Assembly (NCBI RefSeq): GCF_000719515.1
Contig: NZ_JOGR01000012.1
Location: forward strand, 124,001-188,000
DNA: 64,000 nucleotides
Direction: 5' to 3'
From: Glycomyces sp. NRRL B-16210
GTDB lineage: Bacteria > Actinomycetota > Actinomycetes > Mycobacteriales > Micromonosporaceae
This document shows, one piece after another, positions 56,404 to 64,000 of the stretch. The stretch's first letter is position 1. Every line of letters starts with the position of its first letter. Under the pieces are notes generated by a model. The model ran no database searches. It was not told where the DNA came from and was given only the letters and a program-made list of their open reading frames with translations. Made by a program: the position numbers and the translations under genes.

Positions 56404-57624
56404 TCAGGCCACTTCGGCGGCGTTCCTCGGCAGCCACGCCGCGGTCTCCCAGCCGCCCTCCGGGCGCGGCTGCGCCCGCAGCTGCCCCCCGACCGCGTCG
56501 ATCCGCTCGCCCAGCCCGACCAGGCCCATCCCGGCCCCCGACTGCGCCAGCGAACCGAGCACGGACGATCCGGCGCCGGACCGGGCCCGCGCGCCCTGGC
56601 CGTTGTCCCGCACCGACACCTCCATGCCGTTCCCGCTGGAGGCCGCGACCACCACGCGCACCCGCGTCGCGCCCCGGGCGTGCTTGCGCACGTTCGTCAG
56701 CGCCTCGCGCACCACCCGGTGCGCCGTCGCGGCGATCTCCGGGGCCACCGAGCCGGCCAGTTCGGGGGAGATGAAGCAGCTCGCGTCCGTCCCCTCCCTG
56801 CTGAAGCGGTCCACCAGGTCCTCGATCTGCGACAGGTCGCCCAGCGGGTTCACGCCCGCCTCGGCCTCGTCGTCGCGGAGCATCCGCACCATCCGCCGCA
56901 TCGAGGCGAGCGAGGCCAGGCCCGCCTCCTCGATGTCGGCGAAGGCCTTGCGCGGGTCGGTGTCGGTCACCTGCGCGGCCTGCGCGAGCACCACCATGCC
57001 CGTCACGTGGTGCGCCACGAAGTCGTGCATCTCCCGGGCCAGTTCGAGCCGTTCGGCGCGGCGCACCTCCTCCTGCGTCTCGCGGCGCAGGCGGTCCATC
57101 GACCGCAGGTAGGCGCCGAAGGCGACCACCGTCGTCAGCCCCATGAGCACCATGACCGCCCCCGCGACCCGGGCCCCGGGCATGTCGAAGATGCGCACGC
57201 CGATGAGCATGATCGCCCCGCCGGTCGCCCACGCGACCCACCGGCCCGGCGCGGCGTCCCAGTGGCGCACGGCGAACAGCATGAGCAGGCCCAGCGCGAA
57301 CAGCTCGGTCGCGCCGATCCCCCGCTCGGTCTGGCCGACCGCGATGTCGATGCCGGTCGCGACCAGCGAGGCGATCGCGGCCGCGGCGATCCAGCGTTTG
57401 CGCCCGGGCCGGTAGAGCATGTAGACGCCGAGGGCGAACAGCGCCGTCGCCGCCTCCACCCACGCCACCGGCGAGTAGTACGGCGGCTTCTCGCCTGGGA
57501 AGTGCGAGGAGAGGTCGGCGACGAGCGTCAACAGCAGGATCGCGATGACGCTGATCTTGAGCGTCCGCATGGCGAGCCGGTTGAACCGGGCGCCCCACGT
57601 GGGCCGGGCGGCGGTGGCGTTCAT
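56404..57624 (-). CDS. NarL-type sensor histidine kinase, no adjacent response regulator
   Basis: A 406-aa membrane sensor. Five or six membrane helices (residues ~20-185) are followed by a HisKA_3 domain with the phosphorylated His in LAREMHDFVAHHVTGM and an ATPase domain with VREALTNVRKHA, DNGQG and GLVGLGERI. The short C-terminus ends after the ATPase fold. Its partner regulator is not adjacent, as a tRNA gene follows. It is divergent from a small-peptide/ABC transporter operon, which it might control. A TACGTT box lies 7 nt before ATG 57624, so translation is likely leaderless. Confidence 0.85.
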   Translation of the reverse strand: MNATAARPTWGARFNRLAMRTLKISVIAILLLTLVADLSSHFPGEKPPYYSPVAWVEAATALFALGVYMLYRPGRKRWIAAAAIASLVATGIDIAVGQTERGIGATELFALGLLMLFAVRHWDAAPGRWVAWATGGAIMLIGVRIFDMPGARVAGAVMVLMGLTTVVAFGAYLRSMDRLRRETQEEVRRAERLELAREMHDFVAHHVTGMVVLAQAAQVTDTDPRKAFADIEEAGLASLASMRRMVRMLRDDEAEAGVNPLGDLSQIEDLVDRFSREGTDASCFISPELAGSVAPEIAATAHRVVREALTNVRKHARGATRVRVVVAASSGNGMEVSVRDNGQGARARSGAGSSVLGSLAQSGAGMGLVGLGERIDAVGGQLRAQPRPEGGWETAAWLPRNAAEVA

Positions 57625-57631
57625 GCCTACG

Positions 57632-57637
57632 AACGTA
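57632..57637 (-). promoter_or_regulatory. -10 box for the sensor kinase gene
   Basis: TACGTT on the minus strand ends 7 nt before ATG 57624. Confidence 0.5.
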
Positions 57638-57738
57638 GTCGCCGCTCACCGGGCCTCCGCCGAATGGCCGACCCGGCCGGTCCGATACCGGTCCGCGAGC
57701 CGAAGCGGGGGAAGGCCTTCGCGGGCGAAGCTCGTGTC

Positions 57739-57852
57739 ATGAACGGATTCTTCGAAATCTCCGCCGCCGTGAGCCTCGTGCTCCTGGCCGCGTTCCTCGT
57801 CGCGGGCGTGGCCCTCCCCTTCGTCTCCACGCAGCGAAAGGTCCGCCGATGA
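57739..57852 (+). CDS. Small single-helix membrane protein, 37 aa
   Basis: A 37-aa peptide: a short polar start (MNGFFEIS), one hydrophobic helix (~residues 8-29) and a basic tail ending TQRKVRR. Its stop overlaps the ATPase start (ATGA), the usual sign of translational coupling, and it is the first gene of the ABC operon. It may be an accessory subunit or regulator of the transporter. The lack of a strong ribosome binding site is a caution. No family recognised. Confidence 0.6.
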   Translation: MNGFFEISAAVSLVLLAAFLVAGVALPFVSTQRKVRR

Positions 57853-58724
57853 GACCGCCGATGCTCACCGCCGCCGCCCTCACCAAGCACTTCGGGGCCG
57901 CCCCGGCCCTGGACGGCGTCGACTTCCACGTCGCCCCCGGCGAATCGGTCGCCGTGACCGGGCCCAGCGGCTCGGGCAAGTCGACCCTCCTGCACTGCCT
58001 CGCCGGGATCATGCGGCCCGACTCGGGCGAGGTGCGGCTGTTCGACGAGCGCATCGACACGCTCTCCGAGCGCCGCCGCAGCCACCTGCGGCGCACCCGC
58101 TTCGCGTTCCTGTTCCAGTTCGGGCAGCTGCTGCCCGAGCTGCCCGCCGAGGAGAACGTCGCGCTGCCGCTCATGCTCGACGGGACGCCGCGGCGGGCCG
58201 CGCTCGAACCGGCCCGCACCGAACTGCGCCGCCTCGGCCTCGCCGGCATGGAGCGGCGCCGCCCCGGCGAGCTGTCGGGCGGCGAGGCCCAGCGGGTGGC
58301 GCTCGCGCGGGCCCTGGTGGTGCGCCCGGCCGTGGTCTTCGCCGACGAGCCGACCGGCGCGCTCGACCGCGCCACCGGCGACCAGGTGATGGGCGTCCTG
58401 CTCGACACCGTCGCCGAACTGGAGGCCGCGCTGGTCGTGGTCACGCACGACCCGCGGATCGCCTCGCGGTGCACGCGGACGATCGAGATCCGCGACGGGC
58501 GCCTCAGCGGCGTCCCGCGCACCGGCGACGGCGCCGGCTTCGACGGTTTCGCGCCCGACGCCTCCCCGCGGCCGGACGGCTCGCGCGACGCCGCGAACGA
58601 CTCGCGCGGGGCCGCCTTCGCTTCCGGGCGCGTCGCGGGCGCACCGGACCTTCCGGTGCGCGGGAGCGGCGGCCCCGACGAGGGGCGCTTCGGGCACGAG
58701 CCGGTCGCCGAGGTGTGGCGATGA
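57849..58724 (+). CDS. ABC transporter ATPase (MacB/FtsE-type)
   Basis: A 291-aa ATPase. Walker A GPSGSGKST, Q-loop LFQFGQLLPELPAEENV, signature LSGGEAQRVALAR, Walker B VVFADEPTGALDR and the switch His VVTHDPR are intact. A ~60-residue Asp/Gly/Arg-rich tail follows. AAAGG lies 7 nt before ATG 57849. It couples to the permease by an ATGA overlap. Together they form an exporter or mechanotransmission system of unknown substrate; similar systems move antimicrobial compounds or control cell-wall enzymes. Confidence 0.88.
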   Translation: MRPPMLTAAALTKHFGAAPALDGVDFHVAPGESVAVTGPSGSGKSTLLHCLAGIMRPDSGEVRLFDERIDTLSERRRSHLRRTRFAFLFQFGQLLPELPAEENVALPLMLDGTPRRAALEPARTELRRLGLAGMERRRPGELSGGEAQRVALARALVVRPAVVFADEPTGALDRATGDQVMGVLLDTVAELEAALVVVTHDPRIASRCTRTIEIRDGRLSGVPRTGDGAGFDGFAPDASPRPDGSRDAANDSRGAAFASGRVAGAPDLPVRGSGGPDEGRFGHEPVAEVWR

Positions 58725-60688
58725 CCGAGTTGGCCTGGCGCCTCACGCGCCTCGGCGGGCGCCGCGCGCTGCTGAGCACCGGGTTGACCGCGTTCGCGGT
58801 CGCCGTGGCGACCCTGCTGCTCCAGTTCGCGGTGGCCGGGAACTTCGCGTTCGCCGAACGCGCCGACCGCACCTCCTGGCGCGAACCGGTCGCCGTGGAG
58901 CAGGACGCCTCGGCGGTCATCGCGACGGCGTTCGACCACTACCGCGGCAGCACCGTCACCCGCGTCGACCTCGCCGCGCTCACCGGCGACGCGCCCGTGC
59001 CGCCGGGCATGGACGCCTTCCCCGCCCCCGGCGAGGTGTGGCTCTCCCCGGCGGCCGCCGACCTCCTCGACGGCGTGCCCGAATCGGACTTCCTCGCCCG
59101 CTACGGCGGCGCCGCCGTAGCCGGGGAGCTCGGGGCCGCGGCGCTCGCGCACCCGAACGAGCTCGTCGCCGTCGTCGGCCGCGACGCCGCCGACCCGGCC
59201 ATGACCGCCGAGCGCTCCAGCGCCGACACGGTGTCCCCGCGCGGGTTCGACGCCTTCGAAGGCGGACAGCCCGACACCGTGTACGGCTTCTACCAGATCC
59301 TCATGGCCCTCGCCGCGGTGCTCATGGCCGTGCCCGCCGCCGTGTTCGGCGCGGCCGCCGCGCGCCTGACCGTCTCGCGCCGTGACGAGCGGCTCGCGAC
59401 GCTGCGACTCGTCGGCGCCACCCCGGCGCAGGTGGTGCGGCTGACGCTCATCGAGACGACGCTTGCGGCCGCGGCCGGGTCGATCGTCGGCACGCTCGCC
59501 TGGCTGGCGACCACGCCGCTGTTCGCGCTCATCCCCATCGACGGCGGCCGCTGGTACGTCGCCGACCTGTGGTCGGGGGCCGCGTGGACGGCCGCGGTCG
59601 CCCTCGCGGTGCCGCTGCTGGTCGCCGTCTCGGCCCTCATCGGCCTGCGCGGCGTCGTGATCAGCCCCCTCGGGGTGGCCCAGCGGGTCAAACCCAAGGG
59701 CCTCAAGCTGATCCGAGCGGTCGTCTTCCTCGCCCTCGCGCTCGCCTTCGTCGCGGCGACGCAGGTCATGGGCGCCAGCATGGTCGCCGTCGGCATCCTC
59801 CTGGCGCTGTTCGCCGGGACCCTCGCCGCGCTCAACCTCGTCGGCCCGTGGATCGTCCAGAAGCTCGGGAACCTCCTGGCGCGCACCGCCAGGGGCCCCT
59901 CCCGGCTCCTGGCCGCGCGACGCCTCGCCGAGGACCCCAAGGCCGCCTGGCGGGCCGTCTCCGGGGTCGCCATCGCCGGGTTCATCGCCGGCTCGGTCGC
60001 CTTGTTCCCGATGGTCATCACCGACACCGACGCGCAGGCGACCGAGGCGATCGCGGCGAAGGTCCCCGCCGCCGAGGCCGAGGCCCTCGCCGCCGAACTG
60101 GACGCCGCGCTCGGCGGAAGCGCCGAGGTGAAGGTGGTCGACTCCAGCGGATGGCTGTTCGCCGGCGAGGACGGCGCGATCCTCGAGGCCACCGCTTCGG
60201 CGGCCGAACTGGAGGCGGTGCGCTCGGCCATGACCGCGATCGTGCCCGGCGACGCCCCCGAACGCGAGATCGACTCCAGCCTCATGTCCAACCGCATCGT
60301 CGCCTCGGTCCGCACCGGCGTCACCGTGGTCCTCGCCGTGGTCTTCGCGACCGCCGCCGTCTCGGCCGCGATCAGCGCCATCGGCTCGGTCCTCGACCGC
60401 CGCCGCACCTACCGGCTGCTCCACCTCGCCGGGACCCCGCAGCAGGTCCTCGACCGGGCCCGGCGCCAAGAGTCCCTCCTGCCGCTGGCCCTCATCGGGG
60501 GCGGGTCCATCCTCACCGGGATGCTCCTGACCCTCCCGGTCATCGGCGCCATGGGCTTCGACGTCAGCGGCGTGCTCATCCTCACCGCCACCGTCGCCGC
60601 GGGCACCGCCGCGGTCATCGCCGCCGGCAGCGCGTCGAAACCGCTGCTGCGCTCGGCCATGCGCGACGTGAGCCCCAGACCCGACTGA
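58721..60688 (+). CDS. FtsX-like ABC permease
   Basis: A 655-aa permease of the FtsX/MacB type. An N-terminal helix (~15-40) and large outer domain are followed by three helices around an FtsX domain (MALAAVLMAVPAAVFGAAAA ... RRDERLATLRLVGATPAQVV). A second FtsX-like repeat lies near the C-terminus (AVSAAISAIGSVLDRRRTYRLLHL...). The gene's ATG overlaps the ATPase stop (ATGA). It should form a dimer or pseudo-dimer with its ATPase. Substrate unknown. Confidence 0.87.
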   Translation: MTELAWRLTRLGGRRALLSTGLTAFAVAVATLLLQFAVAGNFAFAERADRTSWREPVAVEQDASAVIATAFDHYRGSTVTRVDLAALTGDAPVPPGMDAFPAPGEVWLSPAAADLLDGVPESDFLARYGGAAVAGELGAAALAHPNELVAVVGRDAADPAMTAERSSADTVSPRGFDAFEGGQPDTVYGFYQILMALAAVLMAVPAAVFGAAAARLTVSRRDERLATLRLVGATPAQVVRLTLIETTLAAAAGSIVGTLAWLATTPLFALIPIDGGRWYVADLWSGAAWTAAVALAVPLLVAVSALIGLRGVVISPLGVAQRVKPKGLKLIRAVVFLALALAFVAATQVMGASMVAVGILLALFAGTLAALNLVGPWIVQKLGNLLARTARGPSRLLAARRLAEDPKAAWRAVSGVAIAGFIAGSVALFPMVITDTDAQATEAIAAKVPAAEAEALAAELDAALGGSAEVKVVDSSGWLFAGEDGAILEATASAAELEAVRSAMTAIVPGDAPEREIDSSLMSNRIVASVRTGVTVVLAVVFATAAVSAAISAIGSVLDRRRTYRLLHLAGTPQQVLDRARRQESLLPLALIGGGSILTGMLLTLPVIGAMGFDVSGVLILTATVAAGTAAVIAAGSASKPLLRSAMRDVSPRPD

Positions 60689-60709
60689 CCGCAGGACGCG
60701 GGGAGCGAG

Positions 60710-60740
60710 CGGCCTCGACCGGGTGCACCGGTCGAGGCCG
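60710..60740 (+). terminator. Terminator of the ABC operon
   Basis: A perfect 13-bp stem (60710-60722 with 60728-60740) and a GTGCA loop. Confidence 0.8.
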
Positions 60741-60807
60741 CGGCGCGTCCGGGAGTGGCGGTTCCTGCGGCCTCCCCGAAAACGAGCTAAAACTAAAGAG
60801 TGTGATA

Positions 60808-60823
60808 GTTAGGGAGACCTAAC
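60808..60823. promoter_or_regulatory. Iron-box-like inverted repeat
   Basis: GTTAGGGAGACCTAAC has TTAGG and CCTAA half sites like DtxR/IdeR boxes, but the half sites lie 4 nt apart instead of 9 or 1. It is 80 nt upstream of a siderophore-interacting protein gene. Confidence 0.5.
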
Positions 60824-60903
60824 CACGCTTTCCGCGACGGGGCCGCCGACGGCTCGCGACCCCGCCCGGACGGACCGCGAGCCGCGCGAGTTGAGGAGCC
60901 CCG

Positions 60904-61752
60904 ATGGCTGAACGCCGAGGACGCAGGACCCCGAACGTCAGGACGGCCGAAGTGCTGCGGACCGAACGGGTCACCCCGCACATGATCCGCGTGGTCCTCG
61001 GCGGCGAGGGCCTCGCCGACTTCGACTGCGGCGACTTCACCGACCACTACCTGAAACTCCAGTTCCCCGTCGCGGGCGTGGACTACCCCGAGCCGTTCGA
61101 CCTCGCCCGCATCCGCGAGGAGTACCCGCGCGAGCAGTGGCCGGTCACCCGCACCTACACCGTGCGGCGCTGGGACCGGGCCGCCCGCGAGCTGTCGATC
61201 GACTTCGTCTACCACGGCGACGAGGGCATCGCCGGACCCTGGGCCGCGAACGCCGAGCCCGGCACCCTCCTGCGCTTCGCCGGACCCGGCGGCGGCTACG
61301 CCCCCGGCGCCGACGCCGACTGGCACCTGCTCGTCGGCGACGAGAGCGCCCTCCCGGCGATCGCCTCCGCGGTCGAGCGGCTCGCCCCCGGCGCCCGCGC
61401 CCACGTCTTCCTCGAAGTCGCCGACCCCGAGGAGGAGCAGCAGTTCAAGTCCGCCGGGGACGTGCGCGTCACCTGGCTCCACCGCGGCGGGGCCCGCGTC
61501 GGCGAGCAACTGGTCGCGGCCGTGCGCGGCTTCGAGTTCCCCGAGGGCGCGGCGCAGGCGTTCGTCCACGGCGAGGCCGGGTTCGTGCGCGAGATCCGCC
61601 GCCTCCTGCGCTTCGAGCGCGAGATCCCCCGCGAGCGGCTGTCGGTCTCCGGCTACTGGCGCCTGGGCCACAACGAGGACGGCTGGCAGTCCTCCAAGGG
61701 CGAGTGGAACAAGGTCGACGAGGAAGAAGAGGCCAAAGCCGAGGGCGCCTGA
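60904..61752 (+). CDS. Siderophore-interacting protein (ViuB-like flavin reductase)
   Basis: A 282-aa FAD-dependent ferric-siderophore reductase of the SIP family. It has the FAD-binding strand VTRTYTVRRWD, the fold's FVYHGDEGIAGPWA, and the NAD(P)-binding-type C-terminal domain (HLLVGDESALPAIASAVERL; the terminal GYWRLGHNEDGW). It releases iron from imported siderophores in the cytosol. GAGGAG lies before ATG 60904. An iron-box-like inverted repeat upstream suggests iron regulation. Confidence 0.92.
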   Translation: MAERRGRRTPNVRTAEVLRTERVTPHMIRVVLGGEGLADFDCGDFTDHYLKLQFPVAGVDYPEPFDLARIREEYPREQWPVTRTYTVRRWDRAARELSIDFVYHGDEGIAGPWAANAEPGTLLRFAGPGGGYAPGADADWHLLVGDESALPAIASAVERLAPGARAHVFLEVADPEEEQQFKSAGDVRVTWLHRGGARVGEQLVAAVRGFEFPEGAAQAFVHGEAGFVREIRRLLRFEREIPRERLSVSGYWRLGHNEDGWQSSKGEWNKVDEEEEAKAEGA

Positions 61753-61803
61753 CCCAGGTCGCCGCGGCGGTCACCGGGTCTCGCGGGGAGGCCCGAACGG
61801 TCC

Positions 61804-62322
61804 TCAGCGGCGACGCCGCCGCGAGTAGTAGCGGCGGTACCACGGGTCCCAGCCGCGCTGTGCGAACCACCGGTTCGACGACCCGGTCAGCAGCGCCGCA
61901 GCGGCCGCCAGCATCGGGAGCACCGCGAACGGCACGGTCAGGAACGCCAGCGTGCTGCTGCCGACGACCGCGGTCACGATCGCGGCGGCGGCGCCGAGCG
62001 CGCTCTCCAGGACGACCATGACCACCTGCGCCCACCGCTTGCCCGCGCCGATGCCCCAGGTCGTCACGCCGATCGTCACCGAGGCGGCCACCAGCGTCCA
62101 CCCGGTCACCTGGATCGCGAACGCGTCGGTCTTGAGCGTCTCCACGTCCGCGTCGGTCAGGAACTGGAGCAGCCGCGTCAGCCAGGTGCCGAGCGAACCG
62201 ACGGTGCTCAGCGTCACGCCGATGCCGAACAGCCCGGCGACCTGGAGGAACGCCACGGTCTGGGCGATCTTGACGCCGGCGGGCGGCTCGTACAGCGGTT
62301 CGGGTGCGTCGTGCGGGGTCAT
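61804..62322 (-). CDS. Four-helix membrane protein
   Basis: A 172-aa integral membrane protein with about four helices (residues ~22-45, 70-95, 98-120, 125-145) and a C-terminal basic tail (YYRRYYSRRRRR-like). No recognised family. It follows the LCP gene at a distance of 87 nt on the same strand, so it may share its message. Function unknown. Confidence 0.65.
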   Translation of the reverse strand: MTPHDAPEPLYEPPAGVKIAQTVAFLQVAGLFGIGVTLSTVGSLGTWLTRLLQFLTDADVETLKTDAFAIQVTGWTLVAASVTIGVTTWGIGAGKRWAQVVMVVLESALGAAAAIVTAVVGSSTLAFLTVPFAVLPMLAAAAALLTGSSNRWFAQRGWDPWYRRYYSRRRRR

Positions 62323-62409
62323 GGGGGCTCCAACGGGTCCGGGGGGATCCCAGGTCAGGGCGGGTCCGTCGACGGGTCGCCGCGACCGGGCGGGGCGGCG
62401 CGGCCGGGG

Positions 62410-63519
62410 TCAGTCGACGGTGACGGTCGCGTCGTCGACCGGGGCGGCGGTCGTCTCGGTCGCGGCGTTCCCGGTCTGCTTGACCCATTCGGGGTTCTGG
62501 GCGATCCACTGGTCCATGGTGTCGTTCTGGAGCGCCGCCCACAGCGCGTCGGCCGCGAACCGCTGCTCGCCCTCGGCGATCACCTCCGAGTCGCCCACCT
62601 CGGTCTTGACCGAGGTGGCCGGCACCCGGATCGAGGTGATGTCCTCGGGGTCGATGCCGCGCAGGTTCACCGCGAGGTCGGTCACCGTCAAACCCTCGGG
62701 CAGGTCGAGCGTGAGCTTGCTCCCCAGGCCGTTGAGCACCTCGGTGAGCTTCGCGGGGTCCTTGTGGTACCCCGCGCCCTTGAGCTCGGAGACGAGCGCC
62801 TTGATCGCCTGCTGCTGCATCGCCTGGCGCCCGTAGTCGCCCCACAGGCCGTTCTCGTAGTCCTCGGGGTGGTCCCACGGGTAGCGCTGGCGGATGAGGT
62901 CGAGGGCCTCCTCCTTGTTGTAGTCGTTGCAGCCCTCGGGGAAGAACCGCTTGTCGCCGTGGATCGAGTTGATGTCGTGCCAAGGGCACAGCTCGATCTC
63001 GCCGACCAGGTCCACCAGGTCCATGAACCCCTCGAAGTCCACGGTCGCGCCCATGTGGAACTCGACGCCGGTGAGGTTGTAGATCGTCTGCACCACGTTG
63101 GCGCGCGTGACGTCCCAGTCGTCGCTGATCGAGGCGGCGTGGTTGAGCTTCTGCATACAGGTGTTATTGCCCCAGTCGGGCCCGCAGTCGGGGATCTCGA
63201 CGTACAGGTCGCGGGGGAGCGACACCATCGACACGTCGGTGAGGTCCTCGTTGATGTGCACCATGATCATGGTGTCCGAGCGTGTCGAGCCGCCCTGCTT
63301 GTCGACGCCGAGCACCAGGATGTTCAGCGGTCCGCTGATGTCCTCGACGTCCATGTCCGCCTTGGCGTCGCCGAGGATGTCCTCGTGCTCGATCGCGCTG
63401 TTCGCGGTGTAGAGGCCGATCTGGGTGACCGCCGCCGCGCCGCCGGCGACCACGAGGGTCACCCCGCCCGCGTAGGCCATCAGGTGCGCCCACCAGGGAG
63501 CGTTGCTCTTGCCAGCCAT
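62410..63519 (-). CDS. LytR-CpsA-Psr (LCP) family protein
   Basis: A 369-aa envelope enzyme that attaches teichoic acid, arabinogalactan or capsule polymers to peptidoglycan. One N-terminal membrane helix (~13-35) precedes the LCP domain, with LNILVLGVDKQGGSTRSDTM, the Arg/Asp motif SLPRDLYVEIP, KLNHAAS, and the later DLIRQRYPWDH and DYGRQAMQQQAIKAL. The tail (~310-369) includes WIAQNPEWVKQTG, and the end is Thr/Ala-rich. A second LCP gene lies upstream with the same tail. It is on the outside of the cell membrane. Confidence 0.92.
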   Translation of the reverse strand: MAGKSNAPWWAHLMAYAGGVTLVVAGGAAAVTQIGLYTANSAIEHEDILGDAKADMDVEDISGPLNILVLGVDKQGGSTRSDTMIMVHINEDLTDVSMVSLPRDLYVEIPDCGPDWGNNTCMQKLNHAASISDDWDVTRANVVQTIYNLTGVEFHMGATVDFEGFMDLVDLVGEIELCPWHDINSIHGDKRFFPEGCNDYNKEEALDLIRQRYPWDHPEDYENGLWGDYGRQAMQQQAIKALVSELKGAGYHKDPAKLTEVLNGLGSKLTLDLPEGLTVTDLAVNLRGIDPEDITSIRVPATSVKTEVGDSEVIAEGEQRFAADALWAALQNDTMDQWIAQNPEWVKQTGNAATETTAAPVDDATVTVD

Positions 63520-63624
63520 GCTTCTCCAAGGGTCAGAGGAGCATTATCCAATACCGCTCGGATTCGGGCCGACCCCAGGGGCGCCGCGCCCCCGATCCCC
63601 AGCTCGCGGGCCCGGCCGGAGGGC

Positions 63625-64000
63625 TCAGCCCCCGCCCTCCGCCGCGGTGTCGTCGGCCCCGCCCGAGGCGTCGCCGCCGGGCGCGGTCGGGGCCTTGTCG
63701 CCGCCGCTCTTGACCCACTCGGGGTGCTCGACCATCCACTGGTCGAGCGCGTCGTTCTTCAGCGCCTCCCACAGCGCGTCGGCCGCGGCCTGCTGCTCGC
63801 CCTCGTGGACGCGCACGATCGACAGCGGCTCGCCGCCCCACTGGATCTGCTCGGGCGTGGACGGCACCTGGATCGCGGCGATCTCGTCGGGGCTGATGTC
63901 CCGCAGGTTCACCACCAGGTCGGTGATCGTGAGGTCGTCGGGCTTGTCGATGGTCAGCGAGCCGCCGAACCCGTTGAGGATCTCGGTGAGCTTCGCGGGG
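63625..64000 (-). CDS. Second LCP family protein, C-terminal part (cut by window end)
   Basis: The visible 124 codons read AKLTEILNGFGGSLTIDKPD... and continue LVVNLRDISPDEIAAIQVP, matching the C-terminal part of the neighbouring LCP protein (AKLTEVLNGLGSKLTLDLPE; LAVNLRGIDPEDITSIRVP). The ending WMVEHPEWVKSGG also matches WIAQNPEWVKQTG. It is thus a tandem paralogue whose catalytic part lies beyond base 64000. The final ~30 residues are Gly/Ala/Asp-rich. It ends 105 nt upstream of the first LCP gene. Confidence 0.88.
   Translation of the reverse strand, partial: PAKLTEILNGFGGSLTIDKPDDLTITDLVVNLRDISPDEIAAIQVPSTPEQIQWGGEPLSIVRVHEGEQQAAADALWEALKNDALDQWMVEHPEWVKSGGDKAPTAPGGDASGGADDTAAEGGG

Noticed and set aside
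57737..60469. 910-codon minus-strand open frame
   Set aside because: Antisense shadow of the ABC transporter genes, low complexity.
60808..60823. Canonical IdeR/DtxR 19-bp iron box
   Set aside because: Half-site spacing does not fit the consensus, so it is reported only as iron-box-like.
63578..63592. Terminator between the two LCP genes
   Set aside because: Only a 6-bp stem (GGGGCG/CGCCCC) with a 3-nt loop; too weak to call.

Overview
The window is very GC-rich, densely packed chromosomal DNA from an actinobacterium. Markers are a WhiB-family regulator, CarD, MSMEG-like ArsA/RidA/PonA synteny, a Tat lipoprotein Rieske protein, LacI-controlled xylan and cellulose genes, and actinobacterial -10 motifs (TAnnnT) placed 6-7 nt before start codons. 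Gene content looks like a filamentous, polymer-degrading lineage such as Glycomycetaceae or Micromonospora relatives; the genus is inference only.

Layout. 1-3.5 kb: an ORFan-like minus-strand cassette of five unknown proteins in two transcription units (coiled-coil, C-terminal membrane segment, low-complexity proteins). 3.8-7.3 kb: a DinB-like protein, a remnant of an IS transposase start, a secreted CBM2-GH5 cellulase with a CebR-type box, and a LacI repressor. 7.5-14 kb: a xylo-oligosaccharide operon (solute-binding lipoprotein, two permeases, GH3 enzyme, xylose isomerase) divergent from that LacI gene, with matching operator-like sites on both sides. The xylose isomerase lacks a 43-residue block that holds the catalytic histidine. 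14-16.6 kb: an Rpn-type nuclease with a duplicated 3' fragment, then a GH10 xylanase with no signal peptide. 16.7-20.3 kb: a sortase-type choice-of-anchor A surface protein and a Ser/Thr kinase whose ectodomain is a triplicated four-cysteine repeat.

20.3-40 kb: mostly housekeeping and accessory genes: sulfotransferase, aldehyde dehydrogenase, Ca2+/H+ antiporter, TauE/SafE permease, a TnpB-derived protein without the nuclease domain, catalase with a divergent Fur regulator, NhaA, DUF3151, Rieske lipoprotein, an acyl-CoA carboxylase/acyl-CoA dehydrogenase operon behind a perfect TetR-type palindrome, an acyltransferase-SGNH protein, DeoD, tRNA-Ser(CGA), an endonuclease/exonuclease/phosphatase protein, and a MacB-type ATPase. 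40-47 kb: the conserved ponA / wblA(whiB4) / two ArsA-like ATPases / DUF4177 / RidA block known from mycobacteria. 47-56 kb: an FAH-family protein, TPR protein, ispF, carD, a lipoprotein, DEDDh exonuclease, RecD2, a membrane-anchored protein with three ribosomal L7/L12 C-terminal domains, YajQ, and tRNA-Tyr(GTA). 56-64 kb: an orphan NarL-type sensor kinase, a translationally coupled 37-aa membrane peptide/ABC ATPase/FtsX-like permease operon, a siderophore-interacting protein, a four-TM protein and two tandem LCP proteins (the second cut by the window end).

How parts connect. Cellulase releases cello-oligosaccharides outside the cell. The xylo-oligosaccharide importer has no ATPase of its own, as is usual for actinobacterial MsiK-dependent systems; it would feed the cytosolic GH3 and GH10 enzymes and xylose isomerase. 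Envelope building recurs (PonA, LCP pair, surface protein, kinase ectodomain, acyltransferase). No rRNA, CRISPR array, intact IS or prophage was seen.
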